A DNA stretch of 36,380 bases from NCBI GenBank assembly GCA_964568585.1, contig CAZMQI010000018.1:1-36380 (forward strand), given 5' to 3'. The notes under the pieces were generated by a model that saw only the letters and a program-made list of their open reading frames with translations, was not told the DNA's origin and did no database searches. Of the stretch, positions 25,205 through 32,826 are shown in pieces; positions within the stretch are counted from its first letter, which is position 1; every line of letters begins with the position of its first letter. Source of the stretch: RGZA01 sp964568585. GTDB lineage: Bacteria > Pseudomonadota > Alphaproteobacteria > UBA9219 > RGZA01. The translations under genes and the position numbers were made by a program.

Positions 25205-25244
25205 TTAACGCCTCATGAAACTATTACCCGCTTAGGGTAAATAG

Positions 25245-25250
25245 TATAAT
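25245..25250 (+). promoter_or_regulatory. Consensus -10 element upstream of the Tat-exported protein gene
   Basis: A perfect TATAAT sits 31 bases before the ATG at 25281. It is immediately preceded by an imperfect inverted repeat (CTATTACCC / GGGTAAATAG, 25221-25244). No good -35 is visible. The position suits a promoter for the gene at 25281, and the inverted repeat could be an operator or the tail of the tpiA transcript. Confidence 0.3.
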
Positions 25251-25280
25251 CCCCCACGATATTTTTTATGGGGATTTTGA

Positions 25281-26516
25281 ATGGTAAATCAACCTTCACG
25301 TCGGGATGTAGGCAAACTGGCAGCAGGACTTGCTGCTTGGCTTTCTGTCAAATCCGAAGCGACAGCACAAACTGCGCCAGCCGCTGCACCTGCGCCAAAA
25401 ACCACCACCCCAACACAGTGGCAAATTTTTCAAAAAAATTCTGAGATAACCGGCGTTTATTCCGGTAATGGCGGAACCTATGTTGTAATGAGCCCAAAAG
25501 AGGCTGACGGTGCGTATCAGGCATGGGTAAAAGCTGCCAAAGGCGATAGAAACCTCAGTCACTATGACGATATGCCGGATAATACCTTTGCGTTATTTTT
25601 CATGAAGGATGGCAAGGAGCCGTTGATTGCTCAAAACGTTATCGGCATCAATTCTGTATTTGATACCGAGCATGGAAAGCCAGATGTGTTTGTGCATCCC
25701 GAAGCTGCAAAACGTCACGAAGATCATTTTGTCGCAAATATTCTAACAAAGCGGAATGTCTTAGCGGATGACGGACAGGGTATAATTGAAACATACAACC
25801 CAACCATTCAAGACATCCCCGATGCTACGCTAGGGCATATGTTCTCGATGAAACAAGGAACAGCATTAAAGGATGATAGTGCCTTTCTTACATGTCCAAA
25901 CGGTGACGAAGTCAAACTCAAGCCCGATGCTCAAAAGCTGGCAGAATTAAACGCGAAATTAGCAAAAGCGGAACTGCAACTTGCACAACTTGCACCTGCT
26001 AATCTTGAATATGTAAGAAGCATATTCATCGATCCTGCAACCCAGAACCGCTACGTATTGACGGAACTGGATGATAAATCCCGTCGCCTCTATGTGCTTG
26101 ATAAAAGCAATAAGCAGCTGGATGTCCACGCGTTGGAAGCCCGCAGCCCAAGAACCGGAAAACTTACAGGCGGCAGAAATGTGGGTTACAATTATTTTTA
26201 TAAAACTCCTCAAGGACAGCATTTCAATTTATACGAAGACAATGACTCATCCAGCGAGCATTTATTGGTCAAAATAAATGGCAAGGAACGACAACTGTTT
26301 AAAGCGTTGCAATACGGTTCGGATGAATTCACAGCCATCGAAAGAGTGCGGCTGATGTTTGATGGTAAGCCAGCGCTGATTGCAAATTCACGTTACATGC
26401 CTAACAACGCTGCCGTGATTTCTATTCCAAATGCTTGCCCTGCTGTGCCTGTCAGAGGCAGGAAGCTACAGATTCCCAAAGGGTGGCAGTTCAATCCGCC
26501 TTCAAGGGGCCCATAA
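25281..26516 (+). CDS. Probable Tat-exported protein of unknown function
   Basis: I recognise no family. The 411-residue protein starts with SRRDVGKLAAGLAAWL, a twin-arginine motif followed by a weakly hydrophobic stretch, and then an Ala/Pro-rich linker up to about residue 45. This suggests Tat-dependent export of a folded protein. The mature part is beta-rich in composition, with a Lys/Ala/Leu helix around 214-232 and many short repeats of the type YVLTELDDKSRRLYVLDKS. This recalls bead-like beta structures, but no repeat unit is clear. The only cysteines are at about 203 and near the C-terminus. It sits between tpiA and secG, which are usually neighbours in related genomes, so it looks inserted. 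Function cannot be assigned. Confidence 0.75.
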   Translation: MVNQPSRRDVGKLAAGLAAWLSVKSEATAQTAPAAAPAPKTTTPTQWQIFQKNSEITGVYSGNGGTYVVMSPKEADGAYQAWVKAAKGDRNLSHYDDMPDNTFALFFMKDGKEPLIAQNVIGINSVFDTEHGKPDVFVHPEAAKRHEDHFVANILTKRNVLADDGQGIIETYNPTIQDIPDATLGHMFSMKQGTALKDDSAFLTCPNGDEVKLKPDAQKLAELNAKLAKAELQLAQLAPANLEYVRSIFIDPATQNRYVLTELDDKSRRLYVLDKSNKQLDVHALEARSPRTGKLTGGRNVGYNYFYKTPQGQHFNLYEDNDSSSEHLLVKINGKERQLFKALQYGSDEFTAIERVRLMFDGKPALIANSRYMPNNAAVISIPNACPAVPVRGRKLQIPKGWQFNPPSRGP

Positions 26517-26637
26517 GGTTCAATAAATACGATATGACGCTTGTTTTTGGGCGTTTTTCATTGGTTTAAATAATACTAGAAAAACGTGGGCCAAACCGCT
26601 ATCACTACGTCCCGTCTTACATTGAAGGAAGCAAACC

Positions 26638-27024
26638 ATGACAGCCACTCTGCTGGTCATCCACATTTTATTGGCGATTGCACTCATCGCTGTGATTTTA
26701 GTTCAACGCACCTCTGCCGATGGCGGCGGATTGATGGGTGGGGGCGGCGGCTCCAACATGGGCGGCATGCTTTCCGTTCGCGGCACTGCTAATTTGCTGA
26801 CCCGTGTGACGGGTATCCTTGCAGCTGCGTTTATCGCAACCAGCATCCTGTTGACCATTCTTGCTGGTTCACATAACCGCGCACGTTCCATCACTGACCA
26901 GATTAAGCCTGCTGCTGTTGAACAGAAAGCACCAGAAGTACCTGCTGCTGGTAAAACCGACAAACCAACGGGTAATAAAGCAGAACCGGCACAATCAACG
27001 CCTGCTGTACCAGTTTCACAGTAG
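26638..27024 (+). CDS. secG: Protein translocase subunit SecG
   Basis: SecG is the small accessory subunit of the SecYEG channel in the cytoplasmic membrane. The 128 residues have two hydrophobic helices (about 3-22 and 52-75). Between them is the conserved loop LVQRTSADGGGLMGGGGGSN, typical of SecG. A low-complexity Ala/Pro/Lys tail of about 45 residues follows, common in alphaproteobacterial SecG. The start has an AAGGAAG ribosome site. pyrG follows after 58 bases with its own strong ribosome site. Confidence 0.92.
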   Translation: MTATLLVIHILLAIALIAVILVQRTSADGGGLMGGGGGSNMGGMLSVRGTANLLTRVTGILAAAFIATSILLTILAGSHNRARSITDQIKPAAVEQKAPEVPAAGKTDKPTGNKAEPAQSTPAVPVSQ

Positions 27025-27082
27025 TTACGTATTTTAAGGAGAGAGACTTGGACATTACGCGTACCTTCCTAACGGAGGGCAG

Positions 27083-28711
27083 ATGACACGGTTTATATTC
27101 GTCACTGGCGGCGTAGTATCGTCTCTTGGTAAAGGCATCGCTTCTGCATCACTTGCCGCATTATTGCAGGCACAAGGCTACAAGGTGCGTTGCCGCAAGC
27201 TCGATCCATACCTCAACGTTGATCCCGGCACTATGTCGCCTATCCAGCATGGCGAAGTCTATGTGACTGATGATGGCGCGGAAACCGATTTAGATTTAGG
27301 CCATTACGAACGCTTTACCGGCGTTTCTGCAAAACAAACCGATAACGTGACCACCGGCCGTATTTATTCCGACGTGATTGCACGCGAACGCCGTGGCGAT
27401 TATCTGGGCGGAACCGTTCAGGTTATTCCGCATGTCACCGATGCCATCAAAAATTTCCTTCGCAGCGATATAACGGATGAAGATTTCATCCTGTGCGAAA
27501 TTGGCGGCACGGTGGGTGACATTGAAGGCTTGCCGTTTCTGGAAGCCATCCGCCAATTCCGCAATGAAGTCGGCGCGGATAATGCGATGTTTATTCATCT
27601 AACATTGCTGCCTTACATTCCAACCTCTGGTGAATTGAAAACCAAACCCACACAGCATTCGGTAAAAGAATTGCTCAGCGTTGGTATTCAGCCCGACGTA
27701 TTGGTATGCCGTGCGGATCGCGATATTCCCGAAGGCGAACGCCGCAAGATTGCATTGTTCTGCAACGTGCCTGAAACCAATGTTATTGCGGCATTAGATG
27801 TCGATACGATTTATCAGGTACCTGTTAGCTATCATGACCAAGGCTTTGATAAAGTGGTGCTCAAGCACTTCAAGATGACGCCAAAGGCTGAGCCTGATTT
27901 GACCAAATGGCGCGAAATAGTGAAGCGCGTACGCAATCCTGAAAGCATCATCAAAATCGCTATTGTTGGCAAATACACGACGATGCTGGATAGCTATAAA
28001 TCCTTATCCGAAGCGCTTATTCACGGTGGTATCGCCAATAATGTGAAGGTAAAGCTGGAATGGATGGATAGCGAAATCTTCGAAAGCGAAGATGCTGTTC
28101 ATTATCTGGAAGGCGTAAGTGCCATTCTGGTTCCCGGCGGTTTTGGCGAACGTGGCGCTCAAGGTAAAATCCGCGCAGCGCAATTCGCACGTGAACACAA
28201 AGTTCCCTATTTTGGTATTTGCTTTGGTATGCAAATGGCCGTGGTCGAAGTCGCACGTCATTTGGCGAATTTACCAAAAGCGAACTCCACCGAATTTGCA
28301 CCGCAAGAAAATCCGGTCGTGGGCATCATGACCGAATGGGTAAAAGCGGGCGAGGTGCAAATCCGCAAAGTCGATGGTGATAAGGGCGGCACAATGCGCC
28401 TTGGTGCCTATCCATGCCATTTAGCAAAGGGCAGCAAAGTTGCTGCCATCTATGGTAAGTCGGATATCGAAGAACGTCACCGCCATCGCTATGAAGTGAA
28501 TATCGGCTATAAGGCTCAGCTTGAAAAAGTGGGGCTGTTATTCTCTGGTATGTCACCCGATGCAAAGCTGCCCGAGATTGTGGAGCTGCAAGGCCACCCA
28601 TGGTTCATCGGCGTGCAATTCCATCCCGAATTGAAATCCAAGCCGTTTGAACCGCATCCACTGTTTACATCGTTCGTTGCGGCTGCCATTGAACGTAGCC
28701 GACTGGTTTAA
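27083..28711 (+). CDS. pyrG: CTP synthase
   Basis: PyrG makes CTP from UTP, ATP and glutamine. The 542-residue protein has the N-terminal synthetase domain (1-about 270) with the P-loop-like FVTGGVVSSLGKGI at 6-19 and the GTVGDIEGLPFLEAIRQ stretch at 142-158. The glutaminase domain has Cys380 in YFGICFGMQ and the late HPE triad residues in GVQFHPELK. Length and motifs are standard. GGAGG lies at an ideal distance before the ATG. The gene is followed by the metal-related cassette after only 24 bases, where related genomes usually carry kdsA or eno. Confidence 0.97.
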   Translation: MTRFIFVTGGVVSSLGKGIASASLAALLQAQGYKVRCRKLDPYLNVDPGTMSPIQHGEVYVTDDGAETDLDLGHYERFTGVSAKQTDNVTTGRIYSDVIARERRGDYLGGTVQVIPHVTDAIKNFLRSDITDEDFILCEIGGTVGDIEGLPFLEAIRQFRNEVGADNAMFIHLTLLPYIPTSGELKTKPTQHSVKELLSVGIQPDVLVCRADRDIPEGERRKIALFCNVPETNVIAALDVDTIYQVPVSYHDQGFDKVVLKHFKMTPKAEPDLTKWREIVKRVRNPESIIKIAIVGKYTTMLDSYKSLSEALIHGGIANNVKVKLEWMDSEIFESEDAVHYLEGVSAILVPGGFGERGAQGKIRAAQFAREHKVPYFGICFGMQMAVVEVARHLANLPKANSTEFAPQENPVVGIMTEWVKAGEVQIRKVDGDKGGTMRLGAYPCHLAKGSKVAAIYGKSDIEERHRHRYEVNIGYKAQLEKVGLLFSGMSPDAKLPEIVELQGHPWFIGVQFHPELKSKPFEPHPLFTSFVAAAIERSRLV

Positions 28712-28735
28712 GGTAATTGATTTCAGCAGTATTAT

Positions 28736-29161
28736 ATGTTAATATGCTGCATGCGCTTTTTGAAAACGCTCCTTTGTGTTTTGTTTTTAATTGCTGCGAG
28801 CATTGCTCCGGCAGCGGCTTTGCCTATCTGCAAAGAAATGACCAAGCAGGCCTCTGTATCTAATTCATCTGATGCCCCGCATTGCAGTGGGGCCTCAGGC
28901 GATACGACGACCCAAAGCGTGCCTCCATCACCAGATGCAACAACCAAAAGCAACCCTCCACATGAAGGCGGATGTTGCTGTGATGGTGACATGGGAAGCG
29001 GATGCAAAACGCATTGTAAAACTATTTCAGGTGCCATGGCATTGATTGATGCCGATACTCAGCATCCTGATTTTGTTCTTAATTTTGTTAGCGGTAAGAA
29101 TAGTAATCATACCCCTTTCATATTTGAAATCATTACTCCTCCCCCCAGATCCTGCGTCTAA
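28736..29161 (+). CDS. Cysteine-rich secreted protein, first gene of a metal-handling-like cassette
   Basis: The protein has a signal peptide. The in-frame ATG at 28751 gives a cleaner one ending near the AAALP site, so the start is uncertain. The mature part has a low-complexity Ser/Thr/Pro region and then a dense cysteine cluster, GGCCCDGDMGSGCKTHCKT (about 93-111). A hydrophilic tail ends in a PPPRS motif. Short exported proteins with a Cys/His cluster and a terminal PPR are common next to copper and other metal genes (CopL/DUF2946-like). I see this resemblance but cannot prove membership. It lies 24 bases after pyrG, and the next gene follows after 43 bases. The likely role is metal binding in the periplasm or a regulatory sensor peptide. 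Confidence 0.65.
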   Translation: MLICCMRFLKTLLCVLFLIAASIAPAAALPICKEMTKQASVSNSSDAPHCSGASGDTTTQSVPPSPDATTKSNPPHEGGCCCDGDMGSGCKTHCKTISGAMALIDADTQHPDFVLNFVSGKNSNHTPFIFEIITPPPRSCV

Positions 29162-29204
29162 ACGACCTTCAATTTTTTTTCGTTTAGTTTTTGCAGGAGT
29201 TTGA

Positions 29205-29843
29205 ATGAAACATTTTATATGGGCTTTAGCCCTTTGGTTGTGTGCCACACCTGCTGTGTGGGCAAAACCGGTTTCATATGCTGGTGGATGGTCTGCTATG
29301 CAAATGAATGATGCTGATACGCATAGCGTAGGTGCCAGTTACTCACCAACGTCAGAGTATTCGGTAGGTTATCTCGGTGAGTATCGCCGCGATACAGATT
29401 GGATGTATCAAGGTACACAGCTCAATCTGCTTCTCAAGCGGATTAATATGCCAAAATCGCAAGCCAACTTTTATCTTAAATCAGGAATTGGTGCGGCTTT
29501 AGCAAATCCGTTTGGCCGTGCTGAGACATCATCGGCGGCTGCATTCGGTGGATTGTTGGCAGATTGGGAAGATAGGCGCTTTTTTGTGTCATATGAAAAT
29601 ATGGGCATGGCAGCGGGCAACATTGACAGGTTTTTTGAACAAAAAGTCCGTGTCGGTATTGCGCCGTATGAAGGTGACTACGGAGACCTGCATACATGGC
29701 TGATGCTTGAAACAAAACACATCGTGACGAGTGATAAATTCACCGTCACACCGCTGCTACGCTTTTTCTATGGGGATGTCCTTGCGGAAATCGGCATGAG
29801 CAACGAAGAAAAACTATTTACCCATCTTATGATTAACTTTTAA
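29205..29843 (+). CDS. Predicted outer-membrane beta-barrel-like protein in the metal cassette
   Basis: This is a 212-residue protein with a classic signal peptide (about 1-20, ending in AVWA). The mature part alternates polar and hydrophobic residues, is rich in Tyr, Trp and Gly, has no long hydrophobic helix, and ends in Phe (HLMINF). That ending is the usual outer-membrane barrel signature, and the length would suit an eight- to ten-stranded barrel. I do not recognise the family. An AGGAG ribosome site precedes the ATG, and the stop overlaps a possible start of the MerP-like gene (TAATG). By context it could be a metal-specific outer-membrane pore or a metal-responsive surface protein. Confidence 0.6.
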   Translation: MKHFIWALALWLCATPAVWAKPVSYAGGWSAMQMNDADTHSVGASYSPTSEYSVGYLGEYRRDTDWMYQGTQLNLLLKRINMPKSQANFYLKSGIGAALANPFGRAETSSAAAFGGLLADWEDRRFFVSYENMGMAAGNIDRFFEQKVRVGIAPYEGDYGDLHTWLMLETKHIVTSDKFTVTPLLRFFYGDVLAEIGMSNEEKLFTHLMINF

Positions 29844-29854
29844 TGGAGAATACT

Positions 29855-30172
29855 ATGAATAGCATACAACATACACTGCTTATCGCTGCATTAGTTGTGA
29901 TGGGACTTGCAACCCCATCCTATGCTGCATCACCTGCGACTTGTGCAAATGCGGTCAATATCAAGGTCAATGGATTGGTGTGCGATTTTTGTGCACGTTC
30001 AGTTGAAAAACTGTTTGGAGCACGTGAAGAAGTTGCAGGTATTAAAGTCAATCTTGATGCTGGGCAAATTGATATTGATATGAAATCAGGAAAATCCATC
30101 GATGATAAAACGTTGAATAAGTTGATTAAGGATTCCGGTTTTGATGTCACCAATATTAAACGGGGCTGTTAA
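29855..30172 (+). CDS. MerP-like periplasmic heavy-metal-binding (HMA) protein
   Basis: This is a small exported metal chaperone. From the ATG at 29855, chosen because GGAG lies at the right distance (29843 is the alternative), it has 105 residues. There is a signal peptide (about 1-24) and an HMA domain with NGLVCDFCARSVEK, in which Cys43 and Cys46 form the CxxC ligand pair. The domain continues as the usual strand-strand-helix-strand order to the end. Additional cysteines lie at 30 and at the C-terminus. MerP carries Hg(II) to MerT, and CopZ-like relatives carry copper. The metal cannot be told from sequence. The stop overlaps the start of the MerT-like gene (TAATG), implying coupled translation. 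Confidence 0.85.
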   Translation: MNSIQHTLLIAALVVMGLATPSYAASPATCANAVNIKVNGLVCDFCARSVEKLFGAREEVAGIKVNLDAGQIDIDMKSGKSIDDKTLNKLIKDSGFDVTNIKRGC

Positions 30173-30561
30173 TGGGAGAACTATCTTCACATAAAAAAGT
30201 TGCTGCCGCATCAACCATGGCACTTTTTACAACGCTTGGAACTTTGGTGTGTTGTGCTCTCCCTGCGCTATTCGTAGCACTTGGGGCAGGTGCAGCACTT
30301 GCGGGCCTTGTTTCAACTGTGCCATGGCTTGTGGAGCTTTCACGTCACAAATTGTGGGTGTTTGGGGGTGCCGCTGTGTTACTGCTGTTGGCTGGCGGCA
30401 TGTTGTGGCGTGCAAAAAATCTACCTTGTCCAGCGGATGCCGCGCAGGCAAAGGCGTGTACAAACCTGCGGCGGTTAAGTTGGTGGATATATGCTTTTGC
30501 TGTGGTTATTTATTTAATCGGCTTTTTCTTTGCATTTATTGCTTCAAAAATACTTATTTAA
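30172..30561 (+). CDS. MerT-like inner-membrane metal transport protein
   Basis: The 129-residue membrane protein resembles the MerT mercuric ion transporter in layout. Vicinal cysteines 27-28 lie in the first helix (GTLVCCALPALFVALGAG). Second and third helices follow at about 36-54 and 62-78, then a cytoplasmic loop with a second cysteine pair (Cys86 and Cys96 in NLPCPADAAQAKAC), and a last helix at about 104-125. MerT uses these two pairs to pass Hg(II) inwards. Here no MerA reductase or MerR regulator is nearby, so the substrate may be another soft metal, such as copper. Classical mer operons have merT before merP, and here the order is reversed. Confidence 0.8.
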   Translation: MGELSSHKKVAAASTMALFTTLGTLVCCALPALFVALGAGAALAGLVSTVPWLVELSRHKLWVFGGAAVLLLLAGGMLWRAKNLPCPADAAQAKACTNLRRLSWWIYAFAVVIYLIGFFFAFIASKILI

Positions 30562-30586
30562 CTGAAAGTATATTTGGTACTGACAT

Positions 30587-30620
30587 TGAACGAGGCTATT
30601 TGATTTAATAGCCTCGTTCA
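30587..30620 (+). terminator. Perfect 14-bp hairpin after the MerT-like gene
   Basis: The inverted repeat 30587-30600 / 30607-30620 pairs perfectly over 14 bases around a six-base loop. It starts 25 bases after the MerT-like stop. There is no T tract on either side, so it is either a non-canonical terminator, a 3'-end stabiliser, or a symmetrical operator. The position fits the end of the cassette transcript. Confidence 0.6.
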
Positions 30621-30685
30621 GTGATAAAGTGATGAGATAGTCTTATAAAATAATATATTTTGAAAATTTTATTTAGAGAAATACC

Positions 30686-31306
30686 ATGGCTGTAATTCCA
30701 AATCCGTCGTTCAAACTTCATATCGAACTGGATGATGCAAGTCCGCATTACACCATCACTGAGCCTTATACGGTTTCACATGTCATTTTCTTTCTGGAAG
30801 CAGCGCGGTTCATTCGTGAAACAAATAATAATCACACCGCAACTATCAAATTGATGTCCGGCGAGACGTTTGACTTCGGTCAATGCGGCGTGTGTATGGA
30901 TGCTGCTTATCAACGAATTGCAGACAGATTTATCAAAGGTAAACGTGACTGGTATCTATCCAGTGTGGCAAAGGTAGAAATCGATGCCGATAATCATCTT
31001 GTGGTAACCATCGATCCTAAAAAAACCGTGGGCGATGAAACTGGCTTGAAGCTTGAAGGCCGAAACATCACCGCCGAACATGTGGAGATTATTACCGGTT
31101 ACACAAAGCTGTTTGGTCAGCATGAATATTTGCCGGAGTTTCTAAAAGTGCTTGGTGCATCCGATGAAACCGTAAAACGCGCCAGACCCCTTAGAAAGCA
31201 ACATGAAATTACCTCGCTACCTGTTCGCTTCATGGGTGTGGATGGGCGACGTATCACGCTTACCCGCAATAAGGATACTGGTTTGTCCGATATACGTTTC
31301 GGCTAG
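30686..31306 (+). CDS. Conserved-looking cytoplasmic protein of unknown function
   Basis: I do not recognise this 206-residue protein. It has no signal peptide or membrane helix. The first half contains an alternating strand pattern and a CGVC pair near residues 72-75 (FGQCGVCMDAAYQRIADRF). The middle has a strand-rich part (VAKVEIDADNHLVVTIDPKK), and the C-terminal part ends in short strands (PVRFMGVDGRRITLTRN). Composition is normal for a coding region, and a GAGA-type ribosome site precedes the ATG. It lies between the cassette hairpin and the DUF2333 gene, with gaps of 65 bases to the hairpin and 60 to the next start. Nothing ties it functionally to either neighbour. Confidence 0.7.
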   Translation: MAVIPNPSFKLHIELDDASPHYTITEPYTVSHVIFFLEAARFIRETNNNHTATIKLMSGETFDFGQCGVCMDAAYQRIADRFIKGKRDWYLSSVAKVEIDADNHLVVTIDPKKTVGDETGLKLEGRNITAEHVEIITGYTKLFGQHEYLPEFLKVLGASDETVKRARPLRKQHEITSLPVRFMGVDGRRITLTRNKDTGLSDIRFG

Positions 31307-31366
31307 CCATCGGCATTGGCCTATTCTATGATGTTCTGACCTTCCTCAAACCATCATAGTCATTAC

Positions 31367-32299
31367 ATGCAAACCACTTTACTCGCGCTTGTGCGCCGTC
31401 TCGGCCTTTGGATTGGCGTCCTTTTTATTGGGGGCCTGTTTTTCTATTACATCGTGCTCGGTCTGGCCGTGTATCAAAAGGTTGATGATAACCCGAATTT
31501 CCATGCAACCGAAGTAACGAAGGGTGGAAGTGCGGCCGTGGATATGGCCGCTGCACTTATTACGCGTGAAGTCGATACGCATAGCTGGGTTGCGAATGAC
31601 CCATGGTTTGTTCCATCAACGTGGCTGACCCGCACACCTGCATTCCAGCAAGGCATCATTTACGCGCTAAGCCGTTTTTCAATTTCCATGACAGATAATT
31701 TGGCGCGGCAACGCGGCTCCAGTGCGGTTGATCCTGATTTGGATAAAGCATCCGGCTTTTTAAAATATGCAGGTGATGTCTGGGTTTTTCATGACAGCGT
31801 CATTCCGACCACCACCAGCGAACAGCAATATCGTAATGCGCGTAAATCTCTGCTCGCATTCAATGAACGCTTGTCAGCAGGGAAGGCGACCTTTGACCGT
31901 AGAGCGGATAATCTGCAAGCGACCATTGAAAGCATAGCTGCTGATTTAGGTTCGCAATCCGCGATTATCAGTAATTATATTGAACAGAATGGCGGCAGCT
32001 TTCTTGAGTTCAAAAGTAACTCTGTGTATTTCAGCGCAAAGGGTCGCCTTTACGGCTATTACTTAATTTTGCGGGAACTGGGTAAGGATTTCGAGCCAAT
32101 TATTAAGGAAAAGGGCATGGCCGATGTATGGGCCAATGCAGTGGCTAGCTTAAAAGATGCTTCCAGCTTGTTTCCACTGATTATTTTCAATGGTAGGGGT
32201 GACAGCCAGTTCCTTCCATGCCATCTTTGTGGCCAAGGATTCTGGTTGTTGCGTGCCCGCACGCAACTCTACGAAGTCAGTAACATTATCACCAAGTAA
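31367..32299 (+). CDS. DUF2333 family membrane-anchored protein
   Basis: The 310-residue protein has one N-terminal membrane helix (about 13-36) and a large periplasmic, mainly helical domain. Family-typical stretches are the WVANDPWFVPSTWLTRTPAFQQG region (about 66-88) and the later YYLILRELGKDF segment. The family assignment is from memory of these stretches. DUF2333 has no known function but is widespread in Gram-negative bacteria. There is no clear ribosome site. An eight-base inverted repeat (31326-31333 / 31352-31359) lies just before the ATG. Next comes the lipoprotein gene after 52 bases. Confidence 0.75.
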   Translation: MQTTLLALVRRLGLWIGVLFIGGLFFYYIVLGLAVYQKVDDNPNFHATEVTKGGSAAVDMAAALITREVDTHSWVANDPWFVPSTWLTRTPAFQQGIIYALSRFSISMTDNLARQRGSSAVDPDLDKASGFLKYAGDVWVFHDSVIPTTTSEQQYRNARKSLLAFNERLSAGKATFDRRADNLQATIESIAADLGSQSAIISNYIEQNGGSFLEFKSNSVYFSAKGRLYGYYLILRELGKDFEPIIKEKGMADVWANAVASLKDASSLFPLIIFNGRGDSQFLPCHLCGQGFWLLRARTQLYEVSNIITK

Positions 32300-32351
32300 C
32301 AATCATAAGTAACAATATTCTAGACCAACTAACCATTCTCAGGAGACCTCT

Positions 32352-32744
32352 ATGACCAAGCGCTTCTTCACCTTGATTGCAGTTTTAGCAATCTCATTGC
32401 TTGCGGCCTGCTCGCACATTACATCATATTCAAGCTGCAAAGGCTGCTCAACCTATGCCGAGGAATGCTGTGGCGCGTGCCCATGTGGCCCATCTGCTGT
32501 GGAAAGTTCCGCAGGCAAAATGTGCGATCCAGCGATGAAGAAGAAGCATCACCGCAAGCATCACCAAGCTAAAGCGGCAGCTGCACCAACGATTCCCGCT
32601 TCCGCACCTGCAAAAGACAAAGCTGCTCCAAAAGCAAAAGCACCTGCAAAAGCAGAGCCAGAAGCAAAAAAGGTTGATGTTTTTGAAGGCGTAAAGAAAA
32701 TTATTCAGGATGTGACGCCAAAAGATACAAAAAAGCCTCAATAA
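32352..32744 (+). CDS. Cys/His-rich lipoprotein
   Basis: This is a 130-residue protein with a lipoprotein signal peptide. The lipobox LLAAC puts the lipidated cysteine at position 20. The mature N-terminus is crowded with cysteines (eight between about 28 and 58, in pairs such as SCKGC and ECCGACPC). A basic HHRKHH patch follows at about 65-70, then an Ala/Pro/Lys-rich linker (APAKDKAAPKAKAPAK) and a short amphipathic end. Such a protein could bind metal at the membrane surface, or the disulfides could be structural. I recognise no family. An AGGAG ribosome site precedes the ATG, and a terminator follows the gene. Confidence 0.75.
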   Translation: MTKRFFTLIAVLAISLLAACSHITSYSSCKGCSTYAEECCGACPCGPSAVESSAGKMCDPAMKKKHHRKHHQAKAAAAPTIPASAPAKDKAAPKAKAPAKAEPEAKKVDVFEGVKKIIQDVTPKDTKKPQ

Positions 32745-32760
32745 GTAATAGATAATTGAA

Positions 32761-32799
32761 CACCATCCCTGCCTTAAATCAGCGGGGATGGTGTTTTTT
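32761..32799 (+). terminator. Rho-independent terminator after the lipoprotein gene
   Basis: A 12-base-pair stem (32761-32772 with 32782-32793, one T-G pair) with a nine-base loop is followed by TTTTTT (32794-32799). It lies 16 bases after the lipoprotein stop and 28 bases before the preferred start of the LysE-type gene. Confidence 0.88.
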
Positions 32800-32826
32800 A
32801 TTTTTGAGTTAAAACTAAAGGGAAAT

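Noticed and set aside
28736..30561. Classical mercury-resistance operon
   Set aside because: No merR or merA is present, merP precedes merT, and the first two genes are not mer genes. I call the proteins only MerP-like and MerT-like.
32788..32826. Upstream ATG at 32788 as the start of the LysE-type gene
   Set aside because: It lies inside the 3' arm of the terminator stem. The ATG at 32827 has a good ribosome site and gives the normal family N-terminus.
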